In this document: positions 42,600 to 53,295 of the stretch, in pieces | Layout of the letters: every line of letters begins with the position of its first letter | Position numbering within the stretch: position 1 is the stretch's first letter | Source: Apoda limacodes | Lineage: Eukaryota; Arthropoda; Insecta; Lepidoptera; Limacodidae | Assembly: GCA_946406115.1 (NCBI GenBank) | Contig: OX291552.1 | Span: 1,240,001-1,304,000, forward strand | Length of the DNA stretch: 64,000 bases | Reading direction: 5' to 3' | The notes under the pieces: generated by a model | Told to the model about the DNA's origin: nothing | The model's input: only the letters and a program-made list of their open reading frames with translations | The model's database searches: none | Made by a program: the position numbers and the translations under genes

Positions 42600-43910
42600 T
42601 CTATACATATAAAATGCTTTGTCCTGAATGACTGACGGATCAACGCACAGCCTAAACCGCTGATCGTAGAGACCTGAAACTTGGAGGGTGTGTTATTGTA
42701 TAACGTAGGCATCCGATAAGAAAGGATTTTCCGAAATTCTACCCCTAAGGGAATGAAAAAGGGGGGCAAAGTTTTTATGAGACATCGTGATTCTTTGGTC
42801 CAATCTACTTAAAATTTTGCATAAACTAGGGGCTGCAAATTTGCATAAGAATGCTGCCATTTTCGTGACAAGAGATTTGAAATATTGTAAAAAGGTTTCC
42901 ATTAAAAAGACGTGCCCAAAGAAAAGATTTTGCAAAAGAAAGGTGATTAAATAGTTGTTGGAAGTTTGTATGGAAATTCATCATTACAAGTTGAAAAAGA
43001 ATTCCAATATTTTTGTGTCTAGGAATTTTACATATTGCATCAAGATTCCTGTTGTAACGTAAGTAAGCAATGAGAACAGAAAGAGAAAGGATTTTGAAAA
43101 ATTCATCCCTAAAAGGAGTTAAATGGGTCCGATAAAAAAGGATTGTCAGAACTTCTAACCCTAAGGGGGTAAAAAGGAGGAAAAAGTTTGTATAAGACAA
43201 CGTGATTCGTTGGTCCAATCTTATTCAAATTTTGAATAATACTTTTTTAACAGAATTGATGGAAGACGTGTTTCGTACTTTATTGAAATTCATCCCTTAA
43301 CAGGGTTAAAAAGGGGTAGAAAGTTCTCTGGCGGTTATTCGCTTCGAAGTTGATATCAATACTCCGTAGTGGTTTTGATTTAAATTACATTTTATTTTAC
43401 ACATGTTTGAAAACTCAATCCGATTTTTTTTTAAAAAAGGTTGAATTCACTTAAAAACATACCGAATACCTACTCGGTGAAATTGGAATGTCTCGAAACT
43501 CACCGTACTATATTAGTACCTCGTTTAAAGAGTCCTAAGCTTAAAGAGGTTATGCACTTTATAGGTGATTGATTTTTTGTGTATAAATAATAATACTTAT
43601 GGTTTGCTTTTTTTACCTATCTATCTATCTATCTACATATAAAATGCTTTGTCCTTAATGATCGTAGGTAGAGACCTGAAACTTGGAGGGCGTGTCCTTT
43701 GTATGACGTAGGCATCCGATAAGAAAGGATTTTATGAAAGGGTGAAGTGCGAGTCGGACTCGCGGAATAAGGGTAAACCGATTGTAATGAAATTTTGGTA
43801 AATTGTTATGCACAAGCCGGGAAAGGTTTCCGAAAGAGTACAACCCTTTAACAAAAGGTTGGTGCGGCAGTTGTTTTATAAAAAGAAACAACGTTCGCCG
43901 GGTCAGCTAG
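42600..43910 (+). mobile_element. H2 Helitron-like element, longest copy (1.3 kb)
   Basis: Starts TCTATACATATAAAATGC after an A and ends CGCCGGGTCAGCTAG before T: the TC...CTAG|T Helitron pattern. Order: GAGACCTGAAACTTGGAGGG block (42,600-42,735), a block with AAAGGTGATTAAATAGTTGT (42,730-43,000), a block with GCTTCGAAGTTGATATCAAT (43,320-43,560), then a second start-like block (43,617-43,735) and one internal unit (GTGCGAGTCGGACTCGCGGA). The repeated start block suggests two elements fused. At 43,316-43,318 it carries the empty GTA site for the 2.1-kb element. No Rep/helicase coding. Confidence 0.7.
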
Positions 43911-44960
43911 TATCGTATCGTAAACGTAAATCGTATTAAAAATAAAAGTTATAAATAGTTATATAATAGTTTATGGGTAGTACTTTGATGCAGATAAAGT
44001 TGGAACTAAAATGTTACAATTGCAAAAATACAAGCATCTTGAAATTTGATACTTTTCGCTTGTTTTTAAAGTTCTAATAGATTTTTTTAAAAAAATGAAA
44101 ATGTTGAAATGAAAATGAAATTTAGCTAAAAACTATTTTTAAAATGGACCTGATTATTCTTTACAGGATTTTTTGAGCTTATTCATAACACAATCAATCA
44201 AATCTAAGCAAATTTATAAAATGCTTTTAATGCTTACATTGTCCCTATAGGCAATAGATAGGACATCGTGATAGATTCCCACAGTAAGTACTTATAGTTC
44301 CTTTGTGTGGTGGGACCTATTCTATTTAACTGCAAGACTATGGGCCTGATTTTTTAGCTGTTACGATTGCATTTGCTTTCGTGCTGTCTCTTACTGTTTT
44401 GTTAAAAAATCTATTTGCTATCCTGCTGTCAGTTGCCAAATTTGCTAAATTTGCGAGAAATTGCAAGCCTAAAAAAACACGCCCTTTATAAGCATTACCC
44501 CCTCGGTACATTCCAACACAAATGTATTGAGGCACGTATCGGAGCTGTACCCATCGATAACCGTACCGTACCGTACCGTCGCGTGCGTCATACCGCATCG
44601 TCGTCTCCACTAGCCCACATTCTCCTCTTCGCTGCACTATCTTGTTTGTTTTAAGAATTCTTCATCACAATCTCGACAAATACTGTGTTTACCCCTAGTA
44701 TACTAGTATCTATCTATTGTTACTCGCAGACTCTAACAGACATAAAATAATTAAGTGTAATGTTATTATATGCAATGATGTTATTTTACTCTGGAACTTT
44801 TAATCAGCGGATAGATGGTTCCTTCGCAATACGCTGTGCATAGATGGTTCCTTCGCAATAGGTAGGTATCGTATCGTACAAGGCACATATATTATTTACA
44901 TTTGTATCTCAACCAAAGCAGCTTATATAGCTTGGCTCTACATGAGATCTGATAACTTTT
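43911..44960. other. Unassigned stretch with short tandem repeats
   Basis: 44,556-44,580 is a short ACCGT repeat; 44,811-44,862 is a 29-bp direct duplication (ATAGATGGTTCCTTCGCAAT twice). The open frames near 44,340-44,650 show no domain. Confidence 0.4.
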
Positions 44961-44967
44961 TGACAGT

Positions 44968-46412
44968 GCGAGCCATTTGGTCTCGTCTCGGCAACATTTT
45001 ATAATAGTTTCATTCTAAGAACTGAAATAGCATGTTTTTGGTGGAATTTCACTTCTTTTGTAAGTTGCATACACGTATTTCTGTAATTTGTAATAAGAAG
45101 TCTGTGTACTTGTTTTCAGATCTTTAGCAGGAAATTAATTTTGTATGGGAAAACCCATACAAACTTCATCCCCTAATTTAAAGGGTGGGGGGGTAATTTA
45201 CCAAACAATCCTAATATGTATTTTATTATTTATAACAAGGAGTCCCTATATCAAGTTTCAGACTTCTATCATCAACATTTGCGGAATTCTCATACAAACT
45301 TCCATCGCCTAGTTTAAGGTGTTGGGGGGTAAAAATTTCAAGTTTTAGAATAAGATTACTTACCAAATTTCAGTTTTCTAGAAATTCAAGGATCCTCTTT
45401 TTTTAAGAATTCTGATGATCTTCAGTGAGTGTCGGAGTTGTCACGAAATCGGGGTTTTTCAGATATCAATAAAATCTAAAGTATAAGAGTTATGCAATTG
45501 AAACCTTATATGTTTAATAAGTCTACTATTGACATAATTTTTCAAGAATTTATTTTATCTAGTATTTTCAAAAAAACCGATGAAGGGCTTCGAGAAAAGG
45601 TAGGTAGTGCCCTTGCGCTTTGCTTGCCTCGTCTCGTCGTCACATATAACATATGTACTTACGTATAACTACGTCGTAACTAATACAAGGCCTGACGAGA
45701 CGATCAAAGGTTTTACAAAAAAATCAGGTCATTGCAGTTAACTATGGTTTTTAAGAGATTTTCGGCATCATATAAAGTATGCATCGTTTTGATATCGCCG
45801 CGCGTGTCCCGTACAAACTCGCACACCCTTAGGATGTTTTAATATCGCCGCGCGTGTCCCGTACAAACTCGCACACCCTTAGGATGTTTTGATATCGCCG
45901 CGCGTGTCCCGTACAAACTCGCACACCCTTAGGATGTTTTGATATCGCCGCGCGTGTCCCGTACAAACTCGCACACCCTTAGGATGTTTTGATATCGCCG
46001 CACGTGTCCCGTACAAACTCGCACACCCTTAGGATGTTTTGATATCGCCGCGCGTGTCCCGTACAAACTCGCACACCCTTAGGATGTTTTGATATCGCCG
46101 CGCGTGTCCCGTACAAACTCGCACACCCTTAGGATGTTTTCTTGGATATGCGTGTTTTATCGCTGCGCCTTTTTCATACTAATCTGATCTAAAACTAAAT
46201 CACGCTGCACCATGTTGCCGCGCGTCTTCCATACAAACTTGCTCTCCCTTTTAAATCCTATCCACATAATTTATTTAACATTATCAATCAGTTCTTAATA
46301 ATTAAATTGTTGATTGTTAATGAGGTAAAAATATTTTTGATTTTAAAATCGAATACTGTTACATGCTATTTCAGTTCTTAGAATGAAACTATTATAATTT
46401 GGCTCAGCTTTA
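44968..46412. mobile_element. Inverted-repeat element containing a 50-bp satellite
   Basis: A 35-bp perfect inverted pair (TTTCATTCTAAGAACTGAAA is its core) lies at about 45,002-45,037 and 46,360-46,396, with a further GAGCCA match just outside each. Inside are two copies of a 'CATACAAACTTC.ATC.CCTA.TTTAA' phrase (about 45,157 and 45,292), the seven-copy 50-bp array (45,791-46,140), and a diverged array-like unit (46,213-46,255). Open frames are absent. I infer a non-autonomous DNA element in which an internal phrase was amplified into a satellite. Confidence 0.55.
45791..46140. repeat. 50-bp satellite, 7 nearly identical copies
   Basis: The unit starts GATATCGCCGCGCGTGTCCC, continues GTACAAACTCGCACACCC and ends TTAGGATGTTTT. 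Only two single-base differences are seen (AATATC in copy 2; CGCACG in copy 5). Confidence 0.97.
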
Positions 46413-46423
46413 CAGTGTAGCTG

Positions 46424-46459
46424 GAGCTGTAGAGCTGTAGAGCTGTAGAGCTGTAGAGC
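46424..46459. repeat. 8-bp repeat GAGCTGTA
   Basis: Four full copies and a partial copy of GAGCTGTA. Confidence 0.9.
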
Positions 46460-46756
46460 ACAAGTTCAAAGTCGGGAATATTATGATATCGCGAGGAAAA
46501 TGTAAGTTAGGGGTTGGTAGGCGGGTTTGGAATTACGTCTAGAAAAATGTGCAAAATTTTCGAACCTACATTATCATTTGTAAAATTAATGAGGAAATTA
46601 AGATTTAAAAAACTGATGAGATTATATATTTGTAAATGGTAATTGTTAAGGAACTAAAAAAACAGTACTAAGAGAGAAAGAAGAAATTTCCAAACGAAGA
46701 CATGGACATGGAACACTATCTCCATTACTTATAGCTTTTTAATGTTGAAAATAGAG

Positions 46757-46829
46757 CTGGAGGAGTGAGGAGTGAGGAGTGAGGAGTGAGGAGTGATGAG
46801 TGAGGAGTGAGAAGTGAGGAGTGAGGAGA
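46757..46829. repeat. 7-bp repeat GAGGAGT, about 10 copies
   Basis: Units GAGGAGT with two variants (GATGAGT, GAGAAGT). A minus-strand frame (46923-46729) passes through it as a by-product. Confidence 0.9.
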
Positions 46830-47440
46830 CCGTCGTGACCAACACTACTTTATCAATGGTACAGTTGCATCTTTGATGTCCATAAGGATCACAGATAAGG
46901 GCACAATACACATACAATAACATCTATCTTTGTGAGATCATCATCATCAGCTATCAGCCAATAGGCGAGCCCACGATCCCACGGACGGCATTAGGCGGCG
47001 CGCAGACGTGCGACACGCGCCCACGCGCAGCATTATGTGCAGTAATCGGACGAGGATCGGCGATAGGCCGCATCCGACACGTTAGCCGTTGACAAGTGGT
47101 AAAGCAGGGCTGGCAGTCCGATTAAAATACCGACCAGCCGACCCTGGGATCGTCTAAGACGTTTTATTGTATGTCCCGTAAATTGTTTATGGTCAGTATA
47201 TATTATCATATAGCATTATTTCATTTTATTTTTAATTTTTTTTTCTATAAGGTTATTAACATCATTGATTTAACTGAAGGTGATAGTAGCAATTATTATC
47301 TACAGAACCACTTTTAACAATAATATATACCTATCCAGGAATAATCATCTGTTACACACAATACTACTTTAGTAATTGACTAAATTTAAGACACATCATC
47401 CTTGACCAAGAGGTCAGCTGCCCGTTTAACACTAGACGCT
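46830..47440. other. Unassigned stretch
   Basis: A GC-richer section (46,930-47,165; GGCGGCGCGCAGACGTGCGA) lies between AT-rich parts. It looks like a repeat by composition, but I find no second copy in the window. Confidence 0.3.
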
Positions 47441-47582
47441 AGACACTCGCTGTAACCACAGTCCCAACGATCAAATTAAAACTGACACAACTGTCGATAA
47501 ACCGAGAGTGCTCTGTCTGAAGCTTGGTCTTTACTACAATAGGCAACCCTAGTTCCAGGTGTACAGCACACCAATCGAGAAG
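47441..47582 (+). other. Candidate noncoding exon ending at AAG|GTAAGT
   Basis: A moderately GC section ends CACCAATCGAGAAG|GTAAGT, a near-perfect plus-strand 5' splice site at 47,583. No coding frame. Possible alternative first exon of the same unseen gene as 40.1-41.4 kb and 48.2 kb; only the splice motif and composition support this. Confidence 0.3.
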
Positions 47583-48159
47583 GTAAGTTATTATCGAAAG
47601 CGGCGACTCATCTCTTCACGTGACGTTGCCTGCGGTCACGGACGTTGCGCTATGGTTACATAAATTTCTTTCATTTTTTTTACAATTAGTCATGTTTATA
47701 AATGTAGAATTAAATCCAATTAATATTTATGAATGTTAACATTTTTCTTTGCAGAAATTAATTTATGTAATTGACGCAACACGAAGTTACTTATGCATTT
47801 TTAGAAGGTTATTAAATAGTAACATTAAATCTTTATTTTAAGTTAGCTAGTTTACTTTATTTATAATGAATTGGACATGTTTCGTAGCATTTTCTCAGTC
47901 TCAGACACATGTGTGTGTACCTATAATATGAATACGTTGATTTATATTTTTGCTTGGTGTCGTGTTCTTGTTTTCTTGCGTACAAGTATGACCTCGTTAA
48001 ACTCCAAAAACCATTAGTGTAAATGGTGAAAAATCTCAATTTAGACTTGAAAAATGCATCGTTTTTAATTCTCAGACACTGAATCACTGGCTGTTAAATC
48101 AAACATAAATTGTTAAATCATCATGATCAAGAGTTCCTGGTGAGAAAAAAATAGTTACC

Positions 48160-48390
48160 ATATGATCGTGTTTACTGAGCTTTATAACCGTGTAGGCGAG
48201 CGATCGCGATTATTTCGCACCCACCCCCGCGTCGACGATCGCGGTGACCACGGGCCCACGCCAGCCGCGGCAGACCCGCTGTCGGCTGCAACACTCGCAT
48301 CGCCGCCCGTACCTGTGTCGCTCGTGCTCGCTTCACCTAAGCTGCAAACTTAGTCGTAGGACTGCTCTCAGCTTCTGACCCTCTAAGCTG
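48160..48390 (+). promoter_or_regulatory. GC-rich candidate promoter and exon ending at CTG|GTGAGT
   Basis: A GC-rich island (CGATCGCGGTGACCACGGGC, CAGCCGCGGCAGACCCGCTG) follows a TATA-like CTTTATAACC at about 48,180 and ends CCCTCTAAGCTG|GTGAGT, a strong donor at 48,391. The 63-codon frame starting at 48,162 has no domain. Resembles the island at 40.8-41.4 kb in kind and orientation. Confidence 0.4.
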
Positions 48391-48739
48391 GTGAGTGAAA
48401 CTCTACTTGTTTCTTGCTGTCCCTTATAGTCTGCCTTTTGTTACATTTACACTTCTATACGCCGTTCCTATTGTACACCCTTATATGAATACATTTAATA
48501 AATAACTTATACGTCGCTCTGATGTTCCATTTTCTTTGCATATCAGATCTGATCCATCGATGGTTCTTTTCCCAGAACGCGCTCGGTCTGAGCTTATCTG
48601 GCTCGCAATGTTATAAAACATTAAAGGATGTTTCTCATATCTCGTCTTGTATTCAAAGGTATTTATGAAATTCACAGAAACCTTTATGCGTACCTTCTTT
48701 AGGAATATCACTTATTATTTATTCAGTGGAACCTTGTAA
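48391..48739. other. Unassigned stretch
   Basis: No gene or repeat recognised. The minus-strand frame at 48711-48481 shows no motif. Confidence 0.4.
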
Positions 48740-49175
48740 GGGGGCGTCCATAAATTACGTGAGATGTTTTTTTAAATTTTCTGTCCCTCCCTTTCCCCCC
48801 TGATAAATTGTCGTGAGATTTTATTCAACCCTCTCCCCCATCCCCCAAATCAAACGTGAGATTTTTTAAAATGTGGGTTTCTTACGTAAGCGCGTTGGAT
48901 TATTATTGTATAACGTCGAAGTATGAATGAAATTATTTTCTTTCGAACTAATTAGTGAATGATTTTAATCGTATTACGATTACGCTTACGATTAAATCTT
49001 AAGCATGTACAATTTGAATTAAATGGACCAAAATAGTATAATTTTTTTTTGTTTCAATCACAAAAAAAAAATGCGTGATATTTGCCCCCCCTCTCTCCAA
49101 CGTAAGATTAGATGAGATTTGACTCGACCCCCTCCCCACCCCCCTAAACATCTCACGTAATTTATGGACGCCCCC
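48740..49175. mobile_element. 436-bp MITE with TAA duplication (PIF/Harbinger-like)
   Basis: Terminal inverted repeats: GGGGGCGTCCATAAATTACG and its inverse at the right end, continuing as TGAGATGTTT / AACATCTCA. TAA flanks both sides (48,737-48,739; 49,176-49,178). C-rich and T-rich stretches alternate inside. No transposase. A truncated relative, inverted, lies at 63,020-63,120. Confidence 0.75.
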
Positions 49176-50203
49176 TAACGTATGTAAACCTTTAAAAATT
49201 TATAACTCATGCACAAGCAATATAAAGACAGTGGTAACGCCGCTCCCCACTCTACAATCTCTCAACTCTATATAAGTGAACACATAAATGTCAAACTAAA
49301 ATTATATAGTTTCTACAAAATATCTACTTACATAAATAAAAATATTAAACAAAATCATGCAATTATATTAATAATTACATTAGTCATCAATATTTTGAAA
49401 TCGAAATCATATTTGTTGTTTATGTTTAGGTATGTCATATTTATTTTCCTCCGTTTTTCAGCTAAACAACCGGTTCAGTTAAGGCTAATTAAATAGATCA
49501 TCTTATGTTATATACATTCAATATTAAGTTCTCAGTAAACTTATGCACTTAGACGTCAGTTTATTCAGTAAAATGATATATTTGTATGACGCCATGACCA
49601 CATCATACCTACGGGTAACAAACAATAACCGCGTCGACTTAGAACCTTGGAATGACCTAACTTGGACTTATTTGGTCATCAACACTAAACCTAGTATATT
49701 TGCTCATACCTTAAAACTGAGATAATCCAAGTGTGGCTCAGTGTTTTGTTAAATTTATGTATCTTAGTTTATACTAAGTAAGTAGGTACCTACTTGGTAC
49801 GTGACGCGTTCGTCGAATCTCAAAGTGCCGAGTGCCGAGTGCCGAGTGGTAGCAGGAAAGTGCTAAGTGTACGATATATAAAATAAACAATGCATATACT
49901 GGTAGTGTTGATTTACAAAATATTTGACAGCTACGGTAACTTAGCGGTGACTCTGTGACTCTCTGACTGGTTAAGTTAATAGTATAGTTTTACTATTAAT
50001 TTGATAAGGTAGGTTCTTACTTAAACTTTGTTACTTACATCAATATAATTTGAAGAACTGGGTGAATATTGCCATTGCCTAACAGCACCGTCTACTTAAT
50101 CAAGTGGAGTTTGTAAAGTTCAAAAAACGAGCACCAACTAGATTATAGTTTTTGGTAACGTCTCAAGATGTTAACAGTTAAGCTGACATCATTATACCTA
50201 TAT
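49176..50203. other. AT-rich stretch with short GTGCCGA repeat
   Basis: Open frames at 49209-49496 and 49543-49725 have no domain. 49,825-49,847 holds three GTGCCGA units. Otherwise nothing recognised. Confidence 0.4.
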
Positions 50204-51003
50204 TTGTTAATGCTGTGAGCTCGACTGTAAGCATTTTGTTAATGTTGTGAGCTCGTCTATTAGCATCTTGTTAATGCTGTTAGCTCGTCTGTTAGCATAT
50301 TGTTAATGCTGTGAGCTCATCTGTTACCATCTTGTTAATGCTTTAAGCTCGTCTGTTAGCATATTCTTAATGCTGTGAGCTCGTCTGTTACCATCTTGTT
50401 AATGCTGTTAGCTCGTCTGTTACCATCTTGTTAATGCTGTAAGCTCGTCTGTTAGCATATTGTTAATGCTGTGAGCTCGTCTGTTAGCATATTCTTAATG
50501 CTGTGAGCTCGTCTGTTACCATCTTGTTAATGCTGTAAGCTCGTCTGTTAGCATATTCTTAATGCTGTGAGCTCGTCTGTTACCATCTTGTTAATGCTGT
50601 TAGCTCGTCTGTTAGCATATTGTTAATGCTGTGAGCTCGTCTGTTACCATCTTGTTAATGCTGTTAGCTCGTCTGTTAGCATATTGTTAATGCTGTGAGC
50701 TCGTCTGTTACCATCTTGTTAATGCTGTTAGCTCGTCTGTTAGCATATTGTTAATGCTGTGAGCTCGTCTGTTACCATCTTCTTAATGCTGTTAGCTCGT
50801 CTGTTAGCATATTGTTAATGCTGTGAGCTCGTCTGTTAGCATATTGTTAATGCTGTGAGCTCGTCTGTTAGCATATTGTTAATGCTGTGAGCTCGTCTGT
50901 TAGCATATTGTTAATGCTGTGAGCTCGTCTGTTAGCATATTGTTAATGCTGTGAGCTCGTCTGTTAGCATATTGTTAATGCTGTGAGCTCGTCTGTTAGC
51001 ATC
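50204..51003. repeat. 32-bp satellite, 25 copies, with dimeric higher order
   Basis: Exactly 25 units of 32 bp, each like TTGTTAATGCTGTGAGCTCG followed by TCTGTTAGCATA. Two subtypes alternate in the middle (units 3-19): one with GTGAG...TTACCATC, the other with GTTAG or GTAAG...TTAGCATA, a 64-bp higher-order repeat. Units 20-25 are one homogeneous type (GTGAG...TTAGCATA). No open frame or spacer structure. Confidence 0.95.
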
Positions 51004-51494
51004 TTGATATTGACATTAAACTTTTTCATAGGTAGGTATACTAAATTTATTTTTGACTTCTAAATTTGCGTTTGCACTTGTTACTCGGTGTTGACGATTG
51101 ATACGAAGATCTTCTTGGCGTTGGCATAACCTAGGACATGTGGGAGGGTTTCTTACGAAGGATATGTGGAAGTGTTTCTAATCCGCACAACCAATGACGA
51201 GCACGATGGTCCTGCACTCCCGCTCTAGAGGTTAGCTCTCGTTGGAGATGAGCGAATTATTTTATTGAAATTGCTAAATTTGCGTTCTCTCTACGTTTTG
51301 AGACCTGGATAATCGTTTCGCATCATTTTTGTTTAGAGTGATGTCTGTGTGTGTTTGTATGTATGTATGTAGGTTACCTTTTTCTCGGAGTTTTCTCCTT
51401 AAGAAACGATATAAGGCTACAGCTACGAAGAACGACGAAGATAAAAGCTTTTATTTAAATGCTCTAAAAAGAAGAAAATAAAATTTTCCTTAAA

Positions 51495-51684
51495 AATTTA
51501 AACAATCAACTCATAACCTCCTCATTACACATAATTTAAACAATCAACTCATAACCTCCTCATTACACATAATTTAAACAATCAACTCATAACCTCCTCA
51601 TTACACATAATTTAAACAATCAACTCATAACCTCCTCATTACACATAATTTAAACAATCAACTCATAACCTCCTCATTACACAT
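51495..51684. repeat. 38-bp minisatellite, 5 identical copies
   Basis: The unit starts AATTTAAACAATCAACTCAT and ends AACCTCCTCATTACACAT; five copies without a visible difference. Confidence 0.95.
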
Positions 51685-52640
51685 AATTTATATGAACATA
51701 AAAGCTTGTCGCGCGATTTACTTGTGTAGATAAAACCTATTGCATTGAGTAACTTAATCTGCTAAGTTTAATTTTTTTTAAATTTCAGCTTAATTAAGGG
51801 AAATTTTGTTGTCTTCTTTGTAGAGCATTGAAATAAAAGCTTTTTAAAAAAGATTTTTTTGCTTTTAATTTATTTTTTTACTTTTTAGTTATTTTCTAAT
51901 TATTCTCGGCAAGCCTTTTCATTCGATACCGATATTGCAGAAGTGCACTATAAAATAACCATTCCGCCATCTTGGATGGTCCGCCATATTGGATTTAGAA
52001 GGACGTCACAGCTTATCGTGTACTGTTATCTAAACTAAACTTGTATACAAAATTTCAGCTCAATCGGTTGAGCATATCTACTTCAAAATTGAGTAACAAT
52101 ATTCCACCCGAACAAACATACGTACATACATTGCAAGTTAAAAAGCCTTTAAAACCGCAAATCGATGTAAAGCATTGCCATTTTATACACAGCAGGTTAA
52201 AACAATTATTTTGAGCCGCAGTACTTAAAAACATTGCCTTATGACGTCATCAATTTTGTGAATGGGATTTGAAAATTTTCTTTTAAGAAACCAAGCAAGT
52301 GGGGTATCGAATTAAAAGCCTTTATGAGCCGAATATAAAAATATATAAAATAAACCGCTAATAATAAAGGTACGTAAATAAGAAATTTTCCAAAATTTTT
52401 ATTTAATTTTTCATTTTTACAATGTAAGTTAGTACAGTTCCTTAAGCTTCAGTATTTTACGAGACTTATATGGAACTGTTCAGTTCAGTACTGTGCTGAG
52501 TTTATTGGTTAGTAAATGCGCTTAATGGGGTATTCCACTTATCTTTAGCGGACATGTATGTATAGGTACACATGCAACCTATCATTTTGCAGCTGACAGT
52601 ACAAATAGGTTGCACGGAAACAAAAATCAATCATTTACGC
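51685..52640. other. Unassigned AT-rich stretch
   Basis: No gene. The part 51,950-52,140 (ATTCCGCCATCTTGGATGGT, CAAAATTTCAGCTCAATCGG) looks like a dispersed repeat by its phrasing, but I see no second copy here. Confidence 0.35.
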
Positions 52641-52664
52641 AGTCGTTTTTCACATGATATATTA

Positions 52665-53200
52665 TACCTATACCACAGGGATCGGCCATCAGAAATTCTC
52701 TGTTTTCGATCTTCATGAATGACCTCCCATCGTCAATTACCGAAGGCCTGACGGTGTTGTTCGCCGATGACACAACAGTGGTGGTGAGCGCACGCACGTA
52801 CGAAAAGCTCGAAAACAAGATAGCAAAATCGTGCGCTCAGCTCAACGCGTGGTTCTCGGCGAACGGCCTCGTCCTCAACCTAACCAAGTCCAGTGTGATA
52901 ATATTCTCGACAGGAAACCCTACTTTAAGTCAACAAGTACTAGTCCGATGCTAGTATGCGAGTCCTGAAGATTTCTCGGATTTACCAGAGACACTAGTCT
53001 AAACTGGAAACACAACGTTGTGTGAAAACCACTCGTGTCTGACGTTGCACTACTACAAATATATTTTTCCTACTTTCACTCCCTTCTGTCATACGGCATT
53101 ATCCTATGGAGCAACTCTATAGACTCCCATCGAGTGTTCACTATACAAAAGAGAGTTCTTTGAACACAGGCGGGTGTAATACATCGCCATTCATGCAGAC
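52665..53200 (+). pseudogene. LINE reverse transcriptase fragment
   Basis: The plus-strand frame begins at IPQGSAIRNSLFSIFMNDLP and continues LTVLFADDTTVVVSA (RT catalytic box intact) and LNAWFSANGLVLNLTKSSVI. After a frameshift near 52,950 it continues as a degraded thumb region with SLLSYGIILWSNSIDSH near 53,085-53,135. Both ends are missing. Same broad CR1/Jockey type as LINE A/B but a different family, with higher GC. Confidence 0.75.
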
Positions 53201-53220
53201 AACTATTTAAAAAAAATAAT

Positions 53221-53280
53221 CGGCCAAGTGCGAGTGCACGAAGGGTTCCGTACCATTATTTATAAAAATAAAATGTTTTT
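53221..53280 (+). repeat. P-family repeat, 5' end
   Basis: Starts CGGCCAAGTGCGAGTGCACG and GGGTTCCGTACCATTATTTA. The matching 3' end at 55,560-55,724 lies in the same orientation, so the material between may be an insertion. Confidence 0.55.
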
Positions 53281-53295
53281 TTTTTATATTTGAGT

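Noticed and set aside
46729..46923. A Ser/Pro/His repeat protein
   Set aside because: Translation of the 7-bp GAGGAGT microsatellite.
50204..51003. A CRISPR-like array (32-bp repeats)
   Set aside because: Units are directly adjacent with no spacers, and the sequence is eukaryotic. It is a satellite.
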